This document shows positions 27,724-35,646 of a stretch of 64,000 bases of DNA, piece after piece (position 1 is the stretch's first letter; every line of letters starts with the position of its first letter). This DNA is from DAOTXL01 sp034435455. Lineage in GTDB: Bacteria; Chloroflexota; Anaerolineae; JAAYZQ01. The stretch lies in the NCBI GenBank assembly GCA_034435455.1, contig DAOTXL010000108.1, forward strand, positions 16,838-80,837. The letters are read 5' to 3'. The position numbers and the translations under genes are program-made. A model generated the notes under the pieces. It saw nothing but the letters and a program-made list of their open reading frames with translations, searched no databases and was not told the DNA's origin.

Positions 27724-29341
27724 AGAAGCGGGCCTTGGCGCTCTGCCAGCAATCATCAGGCAAGCCGGCCTTGCGACATAGATTGAGCAGCATCGTGGCC
27801 AGGTCCCAGCCCTGCTCTGGAGCCACCTGGGGCAGGAAGAGGGCGCCTTTATCCTGGCCTACGCGCATGAACACCCCGTCGTGGCCGATCTGGATCTGGT
27901 CGGGGCCTGCCACCTGGTGCATCGGTTCGAGCAGGGTGATCTCCAGGGTCAGGTTCGGCAGCTCATCGGCGGTGACGGGCGGGAAACGGGGGTCAGCCAG
28001 GGCAGCAGCCACGGCTGCATACTGGACGTTGAGGTAGACCGGCCGGTCGCCCTCCAACCGGCCCAGGCAGCCGCGCAGTTCGCCGTTCTTCTCATAGGTG
28101 ACGTAGGCCCCCAGCGGTTGGAGCAGGGCCGGATCGTCGCTGTGAAAGGTGGGGAAGGTCTCCGTCTCCAGATAGTGGGCAATGGTCCGCCGCGCCAGGG
28201 CCAGCAGCTCCTTTTGTTGCTCTGGGGAGAGGAGGAGTGGTTGGGGGTTGGATATTGGGAATTGGGGATTGGATATTGGGGATTGGGGATTGGAGATTGG
28301 GGATTGGGGATTGGGTGGTTGCTGTCCGCCGGAATTTTGCCACAGGGCAACGGCCCCATAGCCGACGACCTGCGATCGGTCACCGATGGGGGTATCGCCC
28401 GAGTTGGCATAGTGGAGGATGGTTGCCTGATCGGCTCCCATCTGTCGGGCGGCCAGGAGAGCGGCCATGACTGCCCCCTGGCTGCACATAGTCGGCGGCT
28501 CGCTTCCACCCAGACCCAACTCGGCGCAACGTCGGGGCGAGTCGGCCACTGCCTGGGGGTCCAGCGAGGCGATGGCCTGCAAGGCGATCTGATCCATCTG
28601 CCGCGCCTCGTCGTAGGGGTGGTAGTGCGACAGGTCGGTGCTGGCGACGATCAGGGCCGGGCGGTCGCCGAAGGCGCGTACCAGTGCCCTGGCCAGGAGT
28701 TGGGCGTTCTCCAGCGATGGGCGGCGGATGACCACCGGGACGATCCGTGCGCCCGGGCAGGCTACCTGGAGAAAGGGCAACTGGTTCTCCACGGGATGCT
28801 CGGCCTGGAACGCTGCCCGGTCGAATGCGATCCGTTTGTCGGCGGTCAAAAGGGCCTGGGCGACCTCCTCGTCCACAGCCAGGTTGCCCAGCGGGGTCTC
28901 GAAAGCGCCCGCTGCCCAGACGGCCACCTCGGCCGAGCCGTTGCCTGAGTGGGTATCGCCGATGATGGCAATGGTCTGGCCGGCACAGCCGTGGACCTGC
29001 ATGGTCCGAAAGGCGTAGCCGGCCACGGCCCCGGAATAGAGATAGCCGGCGTGGGGCACGATGACGGCCAGCAGCCGGCCCGGCAGTGGCTCGACTTCGG
29101 CCTGGGCAAGGTAGCTCTCGACGGCGGCCTGCAACCTGGCCGGATCGGCCGGATACCACTTGCCGGCCCCCTCAACCTGATGCAGGTCCTGCAGCCGGAT
29201 GGAAGCGGCGGGGGACGGAGCAAGGGTGGGAGTCGCCGGCAGGGCAGTGACCAACGCCGTCGGCTCAGGCTGACCGGCAGGCCCACAGGCCCCGGTCAAC
29301 AGCAGGAACAGCAGCAGGCTCAGGCGTCGCAACATGGCCAC
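27689..29341 (-). CDS. amrB: AmmeMemoRadiSam system: Memo-AMMECR1 fusion lipoprotein
   Basis: Two members of the AmmeMemoRadiSam trio in one protein. Residues about 50-335 are Memo-like (GKWYPADP, VIVPHAGYLYSG, GDTHSG, HPVENQLPFLQ, STDLSHYHPY) and residues about 370-550 are AMMECR1-like (GAYVTYEKNGELRGCLGRLEG in part, DPRFPPVT, LTLEITLLEP). A lipoprotein signal (LLFLLLTGAC, Cys19) precedes them. The linker (about 337-362) is an NPQSPIS repeat. The third member, a radical SAM protein, lies 0.5 kb upstream. The start is GTG at 29341 or ATG at 29335. The role is not established for the family. Confidence 0.85.
   Translation of the reverse strand: MAMLRRLSLLLFLLLTGACGPAGQPEPTALVTALPATPTLAPSPAASIRLQDLHQVEGAGKWYPADPARLQAAVESYLAQAEVEPLPGRLLAVIVPHAGYLYSGAVAGYAFRTMQVHGCAGQTIAIIGDTHSGNGSAEVAVWAAGAFETPLGNLAVDEEVAQALLTADKRIAFDRAAFQAEHPVENQLPFLQVACPGARIVPVVIRRPSLENAQLLARALVRAFGDRPALIVASTDLSHYHPYDEARQMDQIALQAIASLDPQAVADSPRRCAELGLGGSEPPTMCSQGAVMAALLAARQMGADQATILHYANSGDTPIGDRSQVVGYGAVALWQNSGGQQPPNPQSPISNPQSPISNPQFPISNPQPLLLSPEQQKELLALARRTIAHYLETETFPTFHSDDPALLQPLGAYVTYEKNGELRGCLGRLEGDRPVYLNVQYAAVAAALADPRFPPVTADELPNLTLEITLLEPMHQVAGPDQIQIGHDGVFMRVGQDKGALFLPQVAPEQGWDLATMLLNLCRKAGLPDDCWQSAKARFYVFGGQWFGED
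28236..28318. repeat. GGGATTG(G)-type minisatellite in the fusion linker
   Basis: About ten imperfect copies of a 7-8 bp GGGATTGG unit (with GGATATTGG and GGAGATTGG variants). Read on the minus strand it encodes repeated NPQSPIS in the linker between the Memo and AMMECR1 domains, so copy-number change by 21 bp would alter linker length in frame. Confidence 0.85.
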
Positions 29342-29778
29342 TCAGCCGCGCAAACAGGACTGGAACTCCTGCAGGCTGGTGACCTGAGCAGCCTTGAATA
29401 CCAGCTCCTGTAAGGCCGACTCATCCTCGATGCGTTCCAGTTGTCGGGCGATGCCTCCCAGGTCTGTGGCCGACAGGTCCAGCCTGGCTCGCAAGAAGCC
29501 GAGGATCGTCTGACGATGGGCTTTGAGAGCACCCTGCTGGAGGCCCTGCTGGAGGCCCTGCTGGAGGCCCTGCTGGAGGCCTTGCTGGAGGCCCTGCTGC
29601 ATCCCTTCCTGCAGGATTTCCAGATAGAGCGGTGACTCGCGCAGTACCGGCATGTTCCACCTCACGATCTTCTTGACTGTCTCCACATCTATCACAAAGC
29701 TGGCAAACAACGCCAGAATCGTTTCCAGTTCCTCACCTTAATCCACTTGCTGCTCACATCGGCTCTGGCCACGGCCAT
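29342..29778 (-). pseudogene. Remnant of an Rpn/PD-(D/E)XK-type nuclease gene
   Basis: The open frame 29342-29710 (122 codons from a TTG) holds only the C-terminal part of an Rpn-family protein: ETVKKIVRW, five GLQQ repeats, and a DLSATDLGGIARQLERIEDESAL end. Upstream in that frame is a TAA. An ATG at 29778 with AGGAGG in front starts a different frame, MAVARADVSSKWI, which I recall as resembling the N-terminus of this family. The nuclease core between them is missing, so a frame-shifting internal deletion is the simplest reading. The repeats could still be translated, as a fragment. Confidence 0.6.
29533..29604. repeat. 12-bp tandem repeat CTGCTGGAGGCC
   Basis: Five near-identical copies plus one degenerate copy of a 12-bp unit, encoding (GLQQ)n on the minus strand in the Rpn-type remnant. 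Confidence 0.9.
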
Positions 29779-29792
29779 TCCTCCTGGCTCTG

Positions 29793-29821
29793 ATTATACC
29801 CGACTTGGGTCGAAAGGGCAA
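29793..29821 (-). promoter_or_regulatory. Promoter upstream of the Rpn remnant and Memo-AMMECR1 gene
   Basis: TTGCCC, 17 bp, TATAAT (preceded by GGG) on the minus strand, immediately after the amrS stop. With the remnant decayed, it may now mainly drive the fusion lipoprotein gene. Confidence 0.7.
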
Positions 29822-29824
29822 TTT

Positions 29825-31048
29825 TCATTGCCACACCCCTGCGATCGGCGTGCCGCAGTAGCCACACCGCCCATCGGTCAGGTGCATGGCTACGGTGGCC
29901 ATGCCGGCCCGCTGGATGATCATCTGCTGACAGTTAGGGCAGTAGGTATGATTGCCTTCGTGGCCGGGGACGTTGCCCAGATAAACGTAGTGCAGGCCGA
30001 CCTCCAGAGCCATCCGCCGCGCTGCTTCCAACGTCTCCAGAGGGGTGTCGGGCAGGTTCAGAAGCTGATAATCGGGATGAAAGCGGCTGAAATGTAGCGG
30101 GACATCAGGGCCGACGGTGTCCAGCACCCATTCGGCCAGGGCGCGCAGCTCGGCCGGGTCGTCGTTCAGGGTGGGCACCACCAGATTGACGATTTCCAGG
30201 TGTACGCCCTGGTCGTGAATGGTGCGGATCGCCTCCAGCACCGGGGCCAGGGTGCCGGCACATACCTGCCGGTAAAAGTCGTCGTTAAAGCCTTTCAGGT
30301 CAATCTTGATGGCATCTACAGCCTGACACAACTCTTTGAGGGGCTCTGGGTTCACATAGCCGGAGGAGATGACGACGCTGCGCAACCCGGCACGGCGGCC
30401 CAGGCGAGCGGTGTCGAGCATGTACTCATAAAAGACCATCGGTTCGGAGTAGGTGTAGGCGATGGTCGGCGCGCCCTGCCCGGCAGCCGTGCTGACAATG
30501 ACTTCCGGCGGAGCGTCGTAGTTTTGTGTTTCCTCAGGAGGGTGCTGGGAGATGGTATAGTTCTGGCAGTATTTGCAACGCAGGCTGCAGCCGGCAGTAG
30601 CCAGCGAGAAGGCGGTCGTTCCGGGCAGGAAATGGAAGAAAGGTTTTTTCTCGATGGGGTCTACATGGATGGCACACGGGTTGCCGTAGACAAAGCTGTA
30701 AAGCCGGCCGCCGCGGTTTTCGCGCACGCGACAGATGCCGCGCTCCCCTTCGGCCAGGAGGCAACGATTGGGGCACAACCCGCAGCGGACATAACGCCCC
30801 TGATGAGGGACATGGCAGTAGAGCGTCCGCGACGGTTCGGCCGGGGCATGGCATGAAGCACAGTCCAGCCCGCCCTCCACACCGGAGTAGTACATGGCTT
30901 CGCGGGTGTGATCGGGCAGTGACAACGGCGCCTCAGTCGTGGTCTGATCCCCCCACCGCCAGTCGGCCCATAGCGCCCCTCCGCCCAGGGCACACAGCCC
31001 GGCGCCGGCAAGCCCTTTTAGAAATGTGCGACGGGAAATCTTGGTCAT
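29825..31048 (-). CDS. amrS: AmmeMemoRadiSam radical SAM protein with Tat signal and CxxCH motif
   Basis: 407 residues. A twin-arginine signal (SRRTFLKG at 5-12, hydrophobic to about 28) predicts export. The radical SAM cluster motif is C154-x3-C158-x2-C161 (GCSLRCKYCQNY). Before it lie CGLCPNRC (89-96) and Cys106, and a C-terminal pair CPNC/CGYC. Unusually, residues 60-85 hold GLDCASCHAPAE: a heme-c type CxxCH at 63-67, between the family's YY motif and the VRCGLCP motif. Neighbours are the Memo-AMMECR1 gene downstream and ccsA/resB cytochrome c maturation genes upstream. The function of the family is not established. Confidence 0.85.
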   Translation of the reverse strand: MTKISRRTFLKGLAGAGLCALGGGALWADWRWGDQTTTEAPLSLPDHTREAMYYSGVEGGLDCASCHAPAEPSRTLYCHVPHQGRYVRCGLCPNRCLLAEGERGICRVRENRGGRLYSFVYGNPCAIHVDPIEKKPFFHFLPGTTAFSLATAGCSLRCKYCQNYTISQHPPEETQNYDAPPEVIVSTAAGQGAPTIAYTYSEPMVFYEYMLDTARLGRRAGLRSVVISSGYVNPEPLKELCQAVDAIKIDLKGFNDDFYRQVCAGTLAPVLEAIRTIHDQGVHLEIVNLVVPTLNDDPAELRALAEWVLDTVGPDVPLHFSRFHPDYQLLNLPDTPLETLEAARRMALEVGLHYVYLGNVPGHEGNHTYCPNCQQMIIQRAGMATVAMHLTDGRCGYCGTPIAGVWQ

Positions 31049-31087
31049 CGAACCCTCTTCTTTCCAACTCAGAGCCAGTCAAAGTCT

Positions 31088-31165
31088 ACCACGAAGGCGC
31101 ACAGGGCAAGGAAATGAGATGAAATTGAAAGAAATTCCTTGTGTCCTTCGTGTCCTTAGTGGTTT
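31088..31165. repeat. Imperfect inverted repeat (ACCAC-AAGG arms) between ccsA and amrS
   Basis: ACCACGAAGG (31089-31098) faces an inverted copy CCTTAGTGGT (31154-31163). The right arm contains the direct repeat TGTCCTT twice. It gives the TTKDTKDT-type false translations I recall from many environmental genomes. It occupies most of the 129-bp gap. Confidence 0.5.
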
Positions 31166-31177
31166 TCAGACCAGCTT

Positions 31178-31975
31178 TTAGAACAGATGCAGGCTTTCCA
31201 CTCCTGTCTTCCGCGCCAGCCAGCCGACGCCCAGGAAGGTGAACAACACTGCCCCCAACCCGATCAACGCCAGCCAGGCCAGGCGGCGACCCCGCCAATC
31301 CCGTTGCCGCCGCAGGTGCCAGTAGAGGGTGTAGATCAGCCAGGTCATGAGCGTCCACCTCTCTTTCAGGTCCCAGCCCCAGGCGCGGCCCCAGGCGGCC
31401 TGCGCCCAGACCATGCCCAACAGCAGGGCCAGGGTCAGCAGCGGGTAGCCGGCAGCGATGGCCCGCTCCAGGAGCCGTTCGGCCGGATGGCGCTCCCCTT
31501 CCCGCAGCAGCCAGGCCAGGCCCGCCGCTCCGGCCAGGGCCAGCGCCCCGTAAGCCAGCGCCGCGGCGCCGGCGTGGAGCGGAAACCAGATCGAGTCGAG
31601 GGCCGGCGGCAGGGGCAAGATGGCCCGTTGGAGGGCCGGCAGGCCCAACCGGGCATAGGCGATCAGGGCCGTTGCCGCCAGCATCGCCGTTGCCTGGGCG
31701 GCCGGGACGCGGGCGTCTGGCCTGCTGTCGAAAGCCACCGCCATCAGGGCTATCCCCAGGGCAAAGGCCAGGGCGAACTCGTACTGTCCGCTCAGCGGCC
31801 AATGGCCGGCCTGCCATCCCCGCGCTGCCACCGCTCCCCCCAGGATCGCTGCGCCGGCGGCGGCCAGCCAGCCAGCCGGCCGCCAGCTTCCGGTCCATTC
31901 CCCCCGCAGGTGGGCGGCCGCGGCCAGCAGGAAACATCCCCCCGCTGCCAGCGGGGCGATTGCGCCGCTACCCAT
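31178..31975 (-). CDS. ccsA: Cytochrome c biogenesis protein CcsA/ResC
   Basis: Membrane heme-handling subunit of system II cytochrome c synthase. The 265 residues form about eight helices, with the tryptophan-rich heme signature in the form WGRAWGWDLKERWTLMTWLIY (written here split: WGRAWGWDLKE, then RWTLMTWLIY), where family members have WDPKE. It overlaps resB by 8 bp. The product would attach heme to CxxCH proteins outside the membrane; the only CxxCH seen nearby is in amrS. Confidence 0.85.
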   Translation of the reverse strand: MGSGAIAPLAAGGCFLLAAAAHLRGEWTGSWRPAGWLAAAGAAILGGAVAARGWQAGHWPLSGQYEFALAFALGIALMAVAFDSRPDARVPAAQATAMLAATALIAYARLGLPALQRAILPLPPALDSIWFPLHAGAAALAYGALALAGAAGLAWLLREGERHPAERLLERAIAAGYPLLTLALLLGMVWAQAAWGRAWGWDLKERWTLMTWLIYTLYWHLRRQRDWRGRRLAWLALIGLGAVLFTFLGVGWLARKTGVESLHLF

Positions 31976-33005
31976 CCTCCCCTCCTGCCGCGCCTTCCGG
32001 CACCGCGGGGCCTGGCTTGCGGCCCCATAGCGAGAGGGTCATGGCCGCCAGCAGCAGCCCCATCAACCCCACGGCCGGGGCAAAGGTCGGGTCGCGGCCG
32101 ACCTGCCAGACGGTGTAGTGGCTCAGGTGGAAGGTGAGGGGGGTCCCCTGTAGCTCGATCTGTTGTCCGTCGGCCACCGTCCTGGAGCCGAGGGGGGCGC
32201 CGTCGGCGGTCAGCGCCTCGACGAACAGCGCTTCCCCTTCGGGCCGGGGGGCCATGTGCAGCCTGAGGCCGGCCTGGGGGAGGGCAAGCTCCTGGCCCTG
32301 GTTGTCGGCGAAGGCCAGGGCAAGGGCCCCTTCCGGGGCGGTCACCTGGGCGGCAGGGCCGTAGCTTTGCAGGTGGAAAGACAGGCCCCGACAGGTGAGG
32401 GGATGGTTAAGGCGCACCGTCCGGCTCTTCAGCGGCAGGCCATCGGCCAGGACCGTCAGCGGCACCCGATAATCGCGGGGCCGGCCGTCGGGATAGAAGT
32501 CGATCTCCAGTTCGCCGGCCTGCACGGCCAGGTCTGTCCCGTGGCCGACGGGCTGCGGTAGCCCCGGCAGCAACCGGATGCCGGTTTCCCGCCAGGCCAG
32601 GGCCGGGCGGGCGGCCAGGACCGCCACCAGGCCCAGGGCGGCCGCGTGGCCGATCAGGGTGCCGGCCTGCGCCCGGTGGCCCTTCCTGAAGGATCGCCAC
32701 AGGTGCGGCAGGCGTTGCAGGGTGCAGGCCAGCATGTTCAGCAGCAGGGCGCCCAGCAGGGCCAGGAACCAGGGGGCATGTCCGAAATCGAACAGGCCGG
32801 CGGCGTAGAGCAGGTCGGTAGCGTCGCCATAGCGCAGCGCCGCCGCCGTCAGCCATGCCTGGTGGGCAGCGGGATCGGCAGGCATCTGCGGAAACAGGCT
32901 CGATAACAGCGAGGCCAGCAGCAGCGCCCCCAACAGGATCGCCGCCAGGCGGCTGCTGCCCAGCCTCTGCCATACCGTGCGCCACCGGTGTGCCACCGAA
33001 CCCAT
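31968..33005 (-). CDS. resB: ResB-like cytochrome c biogenesis protein
   Basis: Partner of CcsA. The 345 residues hold two N-terminal helices (AAILLGALLLASLLSSLFP; APWFLALLGALLLNMLAC), a third at about 120-135, a periplasmic beta domain with NHPLTCRGLSFHLQSYGPA, and a last helix near 310-330. It is shorter than the usual 450-550 residues. The ATG at 33005 has AGGGGGTGG in front; an in-frame TTG at 33029 is less likely. It has a clear promoter at 33062-33090. Confidence 0.85.
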   Translation of the reverse strand: MGSVAHRWRTVWQRLGSSRLAAILLGALLLASLLSSLFPQMPADPAAHQAWLTAAALRYGDATDLLYAAGLFDFGHAPWFLALLGALLLNMLACTLQRLPHLWRSFRKGHRAQAGTLIGHAAALGLVAVLAARPALAWRETGIRLLPGLPQPVGHGTDLAVQAGELEIDFYPDGRPRDYRVPLTVLADGLPLKSRTVRLNHPLTCRGLSFHLQSYGPAAQVTAPEGALALAFADNQGQELALPQAGLRLHMAPRPEGEALFVEALTADGAPLGSRTVADGQQIELQGTPLTFHLSHYTVWQVGRDPTFAPAVGLMGLLLAAMTLSLWGRKPGPAVPEGAAGGEDG

Positions 33006-33061
33006 CCCATCCACCCCCTGGATGTTCAAACCGGCCCGATCTCCGGGATTGGACCGGCCTT

Positions 33062-33090
33062 ATTATAGCAGAACCGGCGGCAAAACTCAA
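33062..33090 (-). promoter_or_regulatory. Promoter of resB-ccsA
   Basis: TTGAGT, 17 bp, TATAAT on the minus strand, 57 bp before the resB ATG; the -35 overlaps the stop of the MFS gene. Confidence 0.75.
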
Positions 33091-34370
33091 TACCCTGGCC
33101 GGGAAATGGAGCCGGTTCGGTGGCCTGGGGTGATCAGCAGCGCCAGGGTCAGCACCCCCGCGCACAGCAGGTACACCAGGGGCAGGCCGAGCAGGGGGGC
33201 CAGGGCGTAGGCCAGCAGCGGTCCGGTAGCGCTGCCGATGTCGCCGGTGGTAGCCATCCCGCCCATAGCCAGGCCCGGGCGGTCGTCGGTGGCCCGATCG
33301 CCCACTATGGCAGACAGCACGGCCACCGCGCCACCGGCGCCGAGCGCCACCAGGGCCACCCCGGCCGGCACGGCCCACAGGCCCAACGGCGAGGCCAGCG
33401 CCAGGAAGCCGGCGCTGCCCAGCAACAGGCTGCTCCGGACCACCGGCCAGCGGCCCCGCCCACGGTCCGAGAGGGTCCCTGCCACCGGCCCGGCCAACAT
33501 GCCCAATACGGCGCGCATGGCCAGCATCGCCCCGGCCAGTGACGCCACGCCGCCTGTGGCGGCCCCTCCCGGCGAAGGGGCGCTTTCCCAACGCTGCTTC
33601 AGGTAGAGGCTGACGGTGGACATCAGGATGCCGCTGTTGACCAGCAGGACGAGCAGGTAGATCAGGTCGGCCCGCAGGACATTGGCGTCTGTCTGGAACC
33701 ACATCCTGACCACCTGTGCCGGGCGTTGGCGCCGGGAGCTGTTCTGCGGCTGGCCTGGGCCGCCCGCCGTGGGCAGCCTGGTTTCCGGCAGGGCGGCCAA
33801 CGCCACGGCCAGGCCGACGGCGGAGACGGCGGCGCAGATGCGGAGCGCCAGCCGGAAGCCCAGGGCGTCGGTCAACGTCCCCCCCAGGATCGGGCTGATG
33901 GTCAGGCCCAGCATAAAGGCCATCTGGTACAGCCCGGCCATCCGGCCCCGGTCGGCGGGCGTGGAGCGATCCAGGATCATGGTGTAGCCGCCCACGTGGA
34001 TCAGCGCCCAGGCGGTGCCCCACAGCAGCCGGCCGGCCAGCAGCAGCCAGAAGCCGTGGGCCAGGCTGTAGCTCAGGGTGGAAAGCACCCCCAGGGCAAG
34101 GCCGGCGAGAAAGAGCCGCCGCCGCCCCAGCCGGTCGTTCAGCGCCCCGGCCAGCAGGTTGCCGGGGATGCGGATCAGGCGATTGGCTCCCAGCAGCACG
34201 CCCACCGCCCCCAGGCCGATGTCCACCGCCTGGAACTGGTTGGGCAACACGGCGTACAGGGTCGAATCGCCGGTGAGCGACAGGGCAATGCCCAGGCCCA
34301 GGGGGAACAGCAGCCGGACCTGGGGGCGGGAGAGGGTCACGGCCGGTTTCCCGCCCCTCGTGGTGGGCAA
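33087..34370 (-). CDS. Major facilitator superfamily transporter
   Basis: 427 residues with about twelve helices. The loop 2-3 motif is seen as GALNDRLGRRRLFLAG and its second-half counterpart as GTLSDRGRGRWPVV; the second half also has GPVAGTL. Substrate unknown; the drug/sugar-efflux type is likely. It follows inositol-phosphate synthase by 18 bp and may be cotranscribed with it. A charged loop (QPQNSSRRQRPAQ) separates the two halves. Confidence 0.85.
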   Translation of the reverse strand: MPTTRGGKPAVTLSRPQVRLLFPLGLGIALSLTGDSTLYAVLPNQFQAVDIGLGAVGVLLGANRLIRIPGNLLAGALNDRLGRRRLFLAGLALGVLSTLSYSLAHGFWLLLAGRLLWGTAWALIHVGGYTMILDRSTPADRGRMAGLYQMAFMLGLTISPILGGTLTDALGFRLALRICAAVSAVGLAVALAALPETRLPTAGGPGQPQNSSRRQRPAQVVRMWFQTDANVLRADLIYLLVLLVNSGILMSTVSLYLKQRWESAPSPGGAATGGVASLAGAMLAMRAVLGMLAGPVAGTLSDRGRGRWPVVRSSLLLGSAGFLALASPLGLWAVPAGVALVALGAGGAVAVLSAIVGDRATDDRPGLAMGGMATTGDIGSATGPLLAYALAPLLGLPLVYLLCAGVLTLALLITPGHRTGSISRPGY

Positions 34371-34388
34371 AGGGCCGTGACAGGCAGG

Positions 34389-35459
34389 CTACTCGCCACG
34401 GGCAAAGGCCTCCACCATCTGGCGGGCCTCATCATCGGTATACTGCACCGGCGGCGACTTCATAAAGTAGGCCGATGGCCCTTCGATGGCCCCGCTCAAG
34501 CCCCGGTCGAGGGCCAGCTTGCAGCAGCGCACGGCGTCTATCACCACCCCGGCCGAATTGGGCGAATCCCACACCTCCAGTTTGAGTTCCAGGTTGAGGG
34601 GGATGTTGCCAAAGGTCGTGCCCTCCATGCGGATGTAGGCCCACTTGCGGTCGGTCAGCCAGGGCACATAGTCGCTGGGGCCGACGTGGATATTTTCCGC
34701 CTCCAGCGGATAGTCGAGCTGGCTGATGACGGCGTCGGTTTTGCTGATCTTTTTCGACTGCAACCGGTCCCGGTCGAGCATATTGAAAAAGTCCATGTTG
34801 CCGCCGAAATTGAGCTGATAGGTCCGGTCCAGGCGCACTCCCCGCTCCCGGAAGAGGCGGGCCAACACCCGGTGGACGATGGTGGACCCTACCTGGCTTT
34901 TGATATCATCGCCGATGACCGGCAGGCCCCGGCTGCGGAACCGACCCTGCCAGTAGGCTTCCCGGGCGATGAACACCGGAATACAATTGACAAGGCCACA
35001 GCCGGCCTCCAGCACCTGCTCCACATACCATTTGGTGGCCATCTCGCTGCCCACCGGCAGAAAATTGATCACCACCTGGGTCCCTGTTTCCTTGAGGATG
35101 CGCACCATGTCGGACGTGGCCCCGGGTGCTTTCCGAATCTTTTGCTGGAGATGAGGGCCCAGGCCATCGTGGGTCATCCCCCGTGATACGGGAACCCCCA
35201 GATGGGGCACCGGGGCAAAGCGGATGGTGTTGTTGGGGGCAACCCAGATCGCCTCCGACAGGTCTTTGCCCACCTTGTTCACGTCCACGTCAAAGGCGGC
35301 CGTGAACTCGATATCGCGGACCCGATAACCGCCCAGCACCGGGTGCATCAGGCCCGGCACAAACTCGTCATCGGCCACGTCGCGATAAAAGTGCACGCCC
35401 TGTACCAACGCCGCGGCGCAGTTGCCCACGCCGATGATGGCTACTCGAACCTGACCCAT
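34389..35459 (-). CDS. Inositol-1-phosphate (myo-inositol-3-phosphate) synthase
   Basis: NAD-dependent conversion of glucose 6-phosphate to inositol 3-phosphate. The 356-residue protein is of the short bacterial/archaeal type: VAIIGVGNCAAALVQG (NAD loop), VINFLPVGSE, VNCIPVFIA, GDDIKSQVGSTIVHR and QLNFGGNMDFFN are conserved. The ATG at 35459 follows AGGAGGGGAAAA. Inositol may serve lipids or solutes; no partner gene is visible. It is divergent from the pot operon. Confidence 0.92.
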   Translation of the reverse strand: MGQVRVAIIGVGNCAAALVQGVHFYRDVADDEFVPGLMHPVLGGYRVRDIEFTAAFDVDVNKVGKDLSEAIWVAPNNTIRFAPVPHLGVPVSRGMTHDGLGPHLQQKIRKAPGATSDMVRILKETGTQVVINFLPVGSEMATKWYVEQVLEAGCGLVNCIPVFIAREAYWQGRFRSRGLPVIGDDIKSQVGSTIVHRVLARLFRERGVRLDRTYQLNFGGNMDFFNMLDRDRLQSKKISKTDAVISQLDYPLEAENIHVGPSDYVPWLTDRKWAYIRMEGTTFGNIPLNLELKLEVWDSPNSAGVVIDAVRCCKLALDRGLSGAIEGPSAYFMKSPPVQYTDDEARQMVEAFARGE

Positions 35460-35492
35460 TGTTTTCCCCTCCTGGTGACAAGATTGGCGGCA

Positions 35493-35521
35493 AGTGTATC
35501 ACGAGCGGGCGCCTTTGTCAA
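35493..35521 (-). promoter_or_regulatory. Promoter of inositol-phosphate synthase
   Basis: TTGACA, 17 bp, TACACT on the minus strand, 33 bp before the ATG. It lies back to back with the pot promoter, with 37 bp between their -35 boxes. Confidence 0.8.
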
Positions 35522-35558
35522 TCACACCGGATCGCATTGAAGGGTAGCCGAATCTATT

Positions 35559-35587
35559 TTGACAATTCATCCATAGCAGGGTATAAT
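35559..35587 (+). promoter_or_regulatory. Promoter of the pot operon
   Basis: TTGACA, 17 bp, TATAAT: a perfect consensus. It shares CAGGGTATAAT with the promoter of the WPEC-repeat gene. It lies 59 bp before the potA start. Confidence 0.85.
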
Positions 35588-35646
35588 CTGTTGGCTGATG
35601 GAGTCGGTGGACCGGGAAAGCTCTTCTGCCTCTTCAAGGAGTGGAT

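Noticed and set aside
28236..28318. The GGGATTGG repeats as a CRISPR array
   Set aside because: Units are 7-9 bp with no spacers and lie in frame inside a coding gene.
31086..31937. A minus-strand frame ending in TTKDTKDT-type residues
   Set aside because: The end is a translation of the intergenic inverted repeat; the rest is a shadow of ccsA.
32407..34023. A 538-codon minus-strand frame spanning the MFS/resB junction
   Set aside because: Out of frame with both real genes, crosses the resB promoter, and has Gly/Arg/Pro-rich shadow composition.
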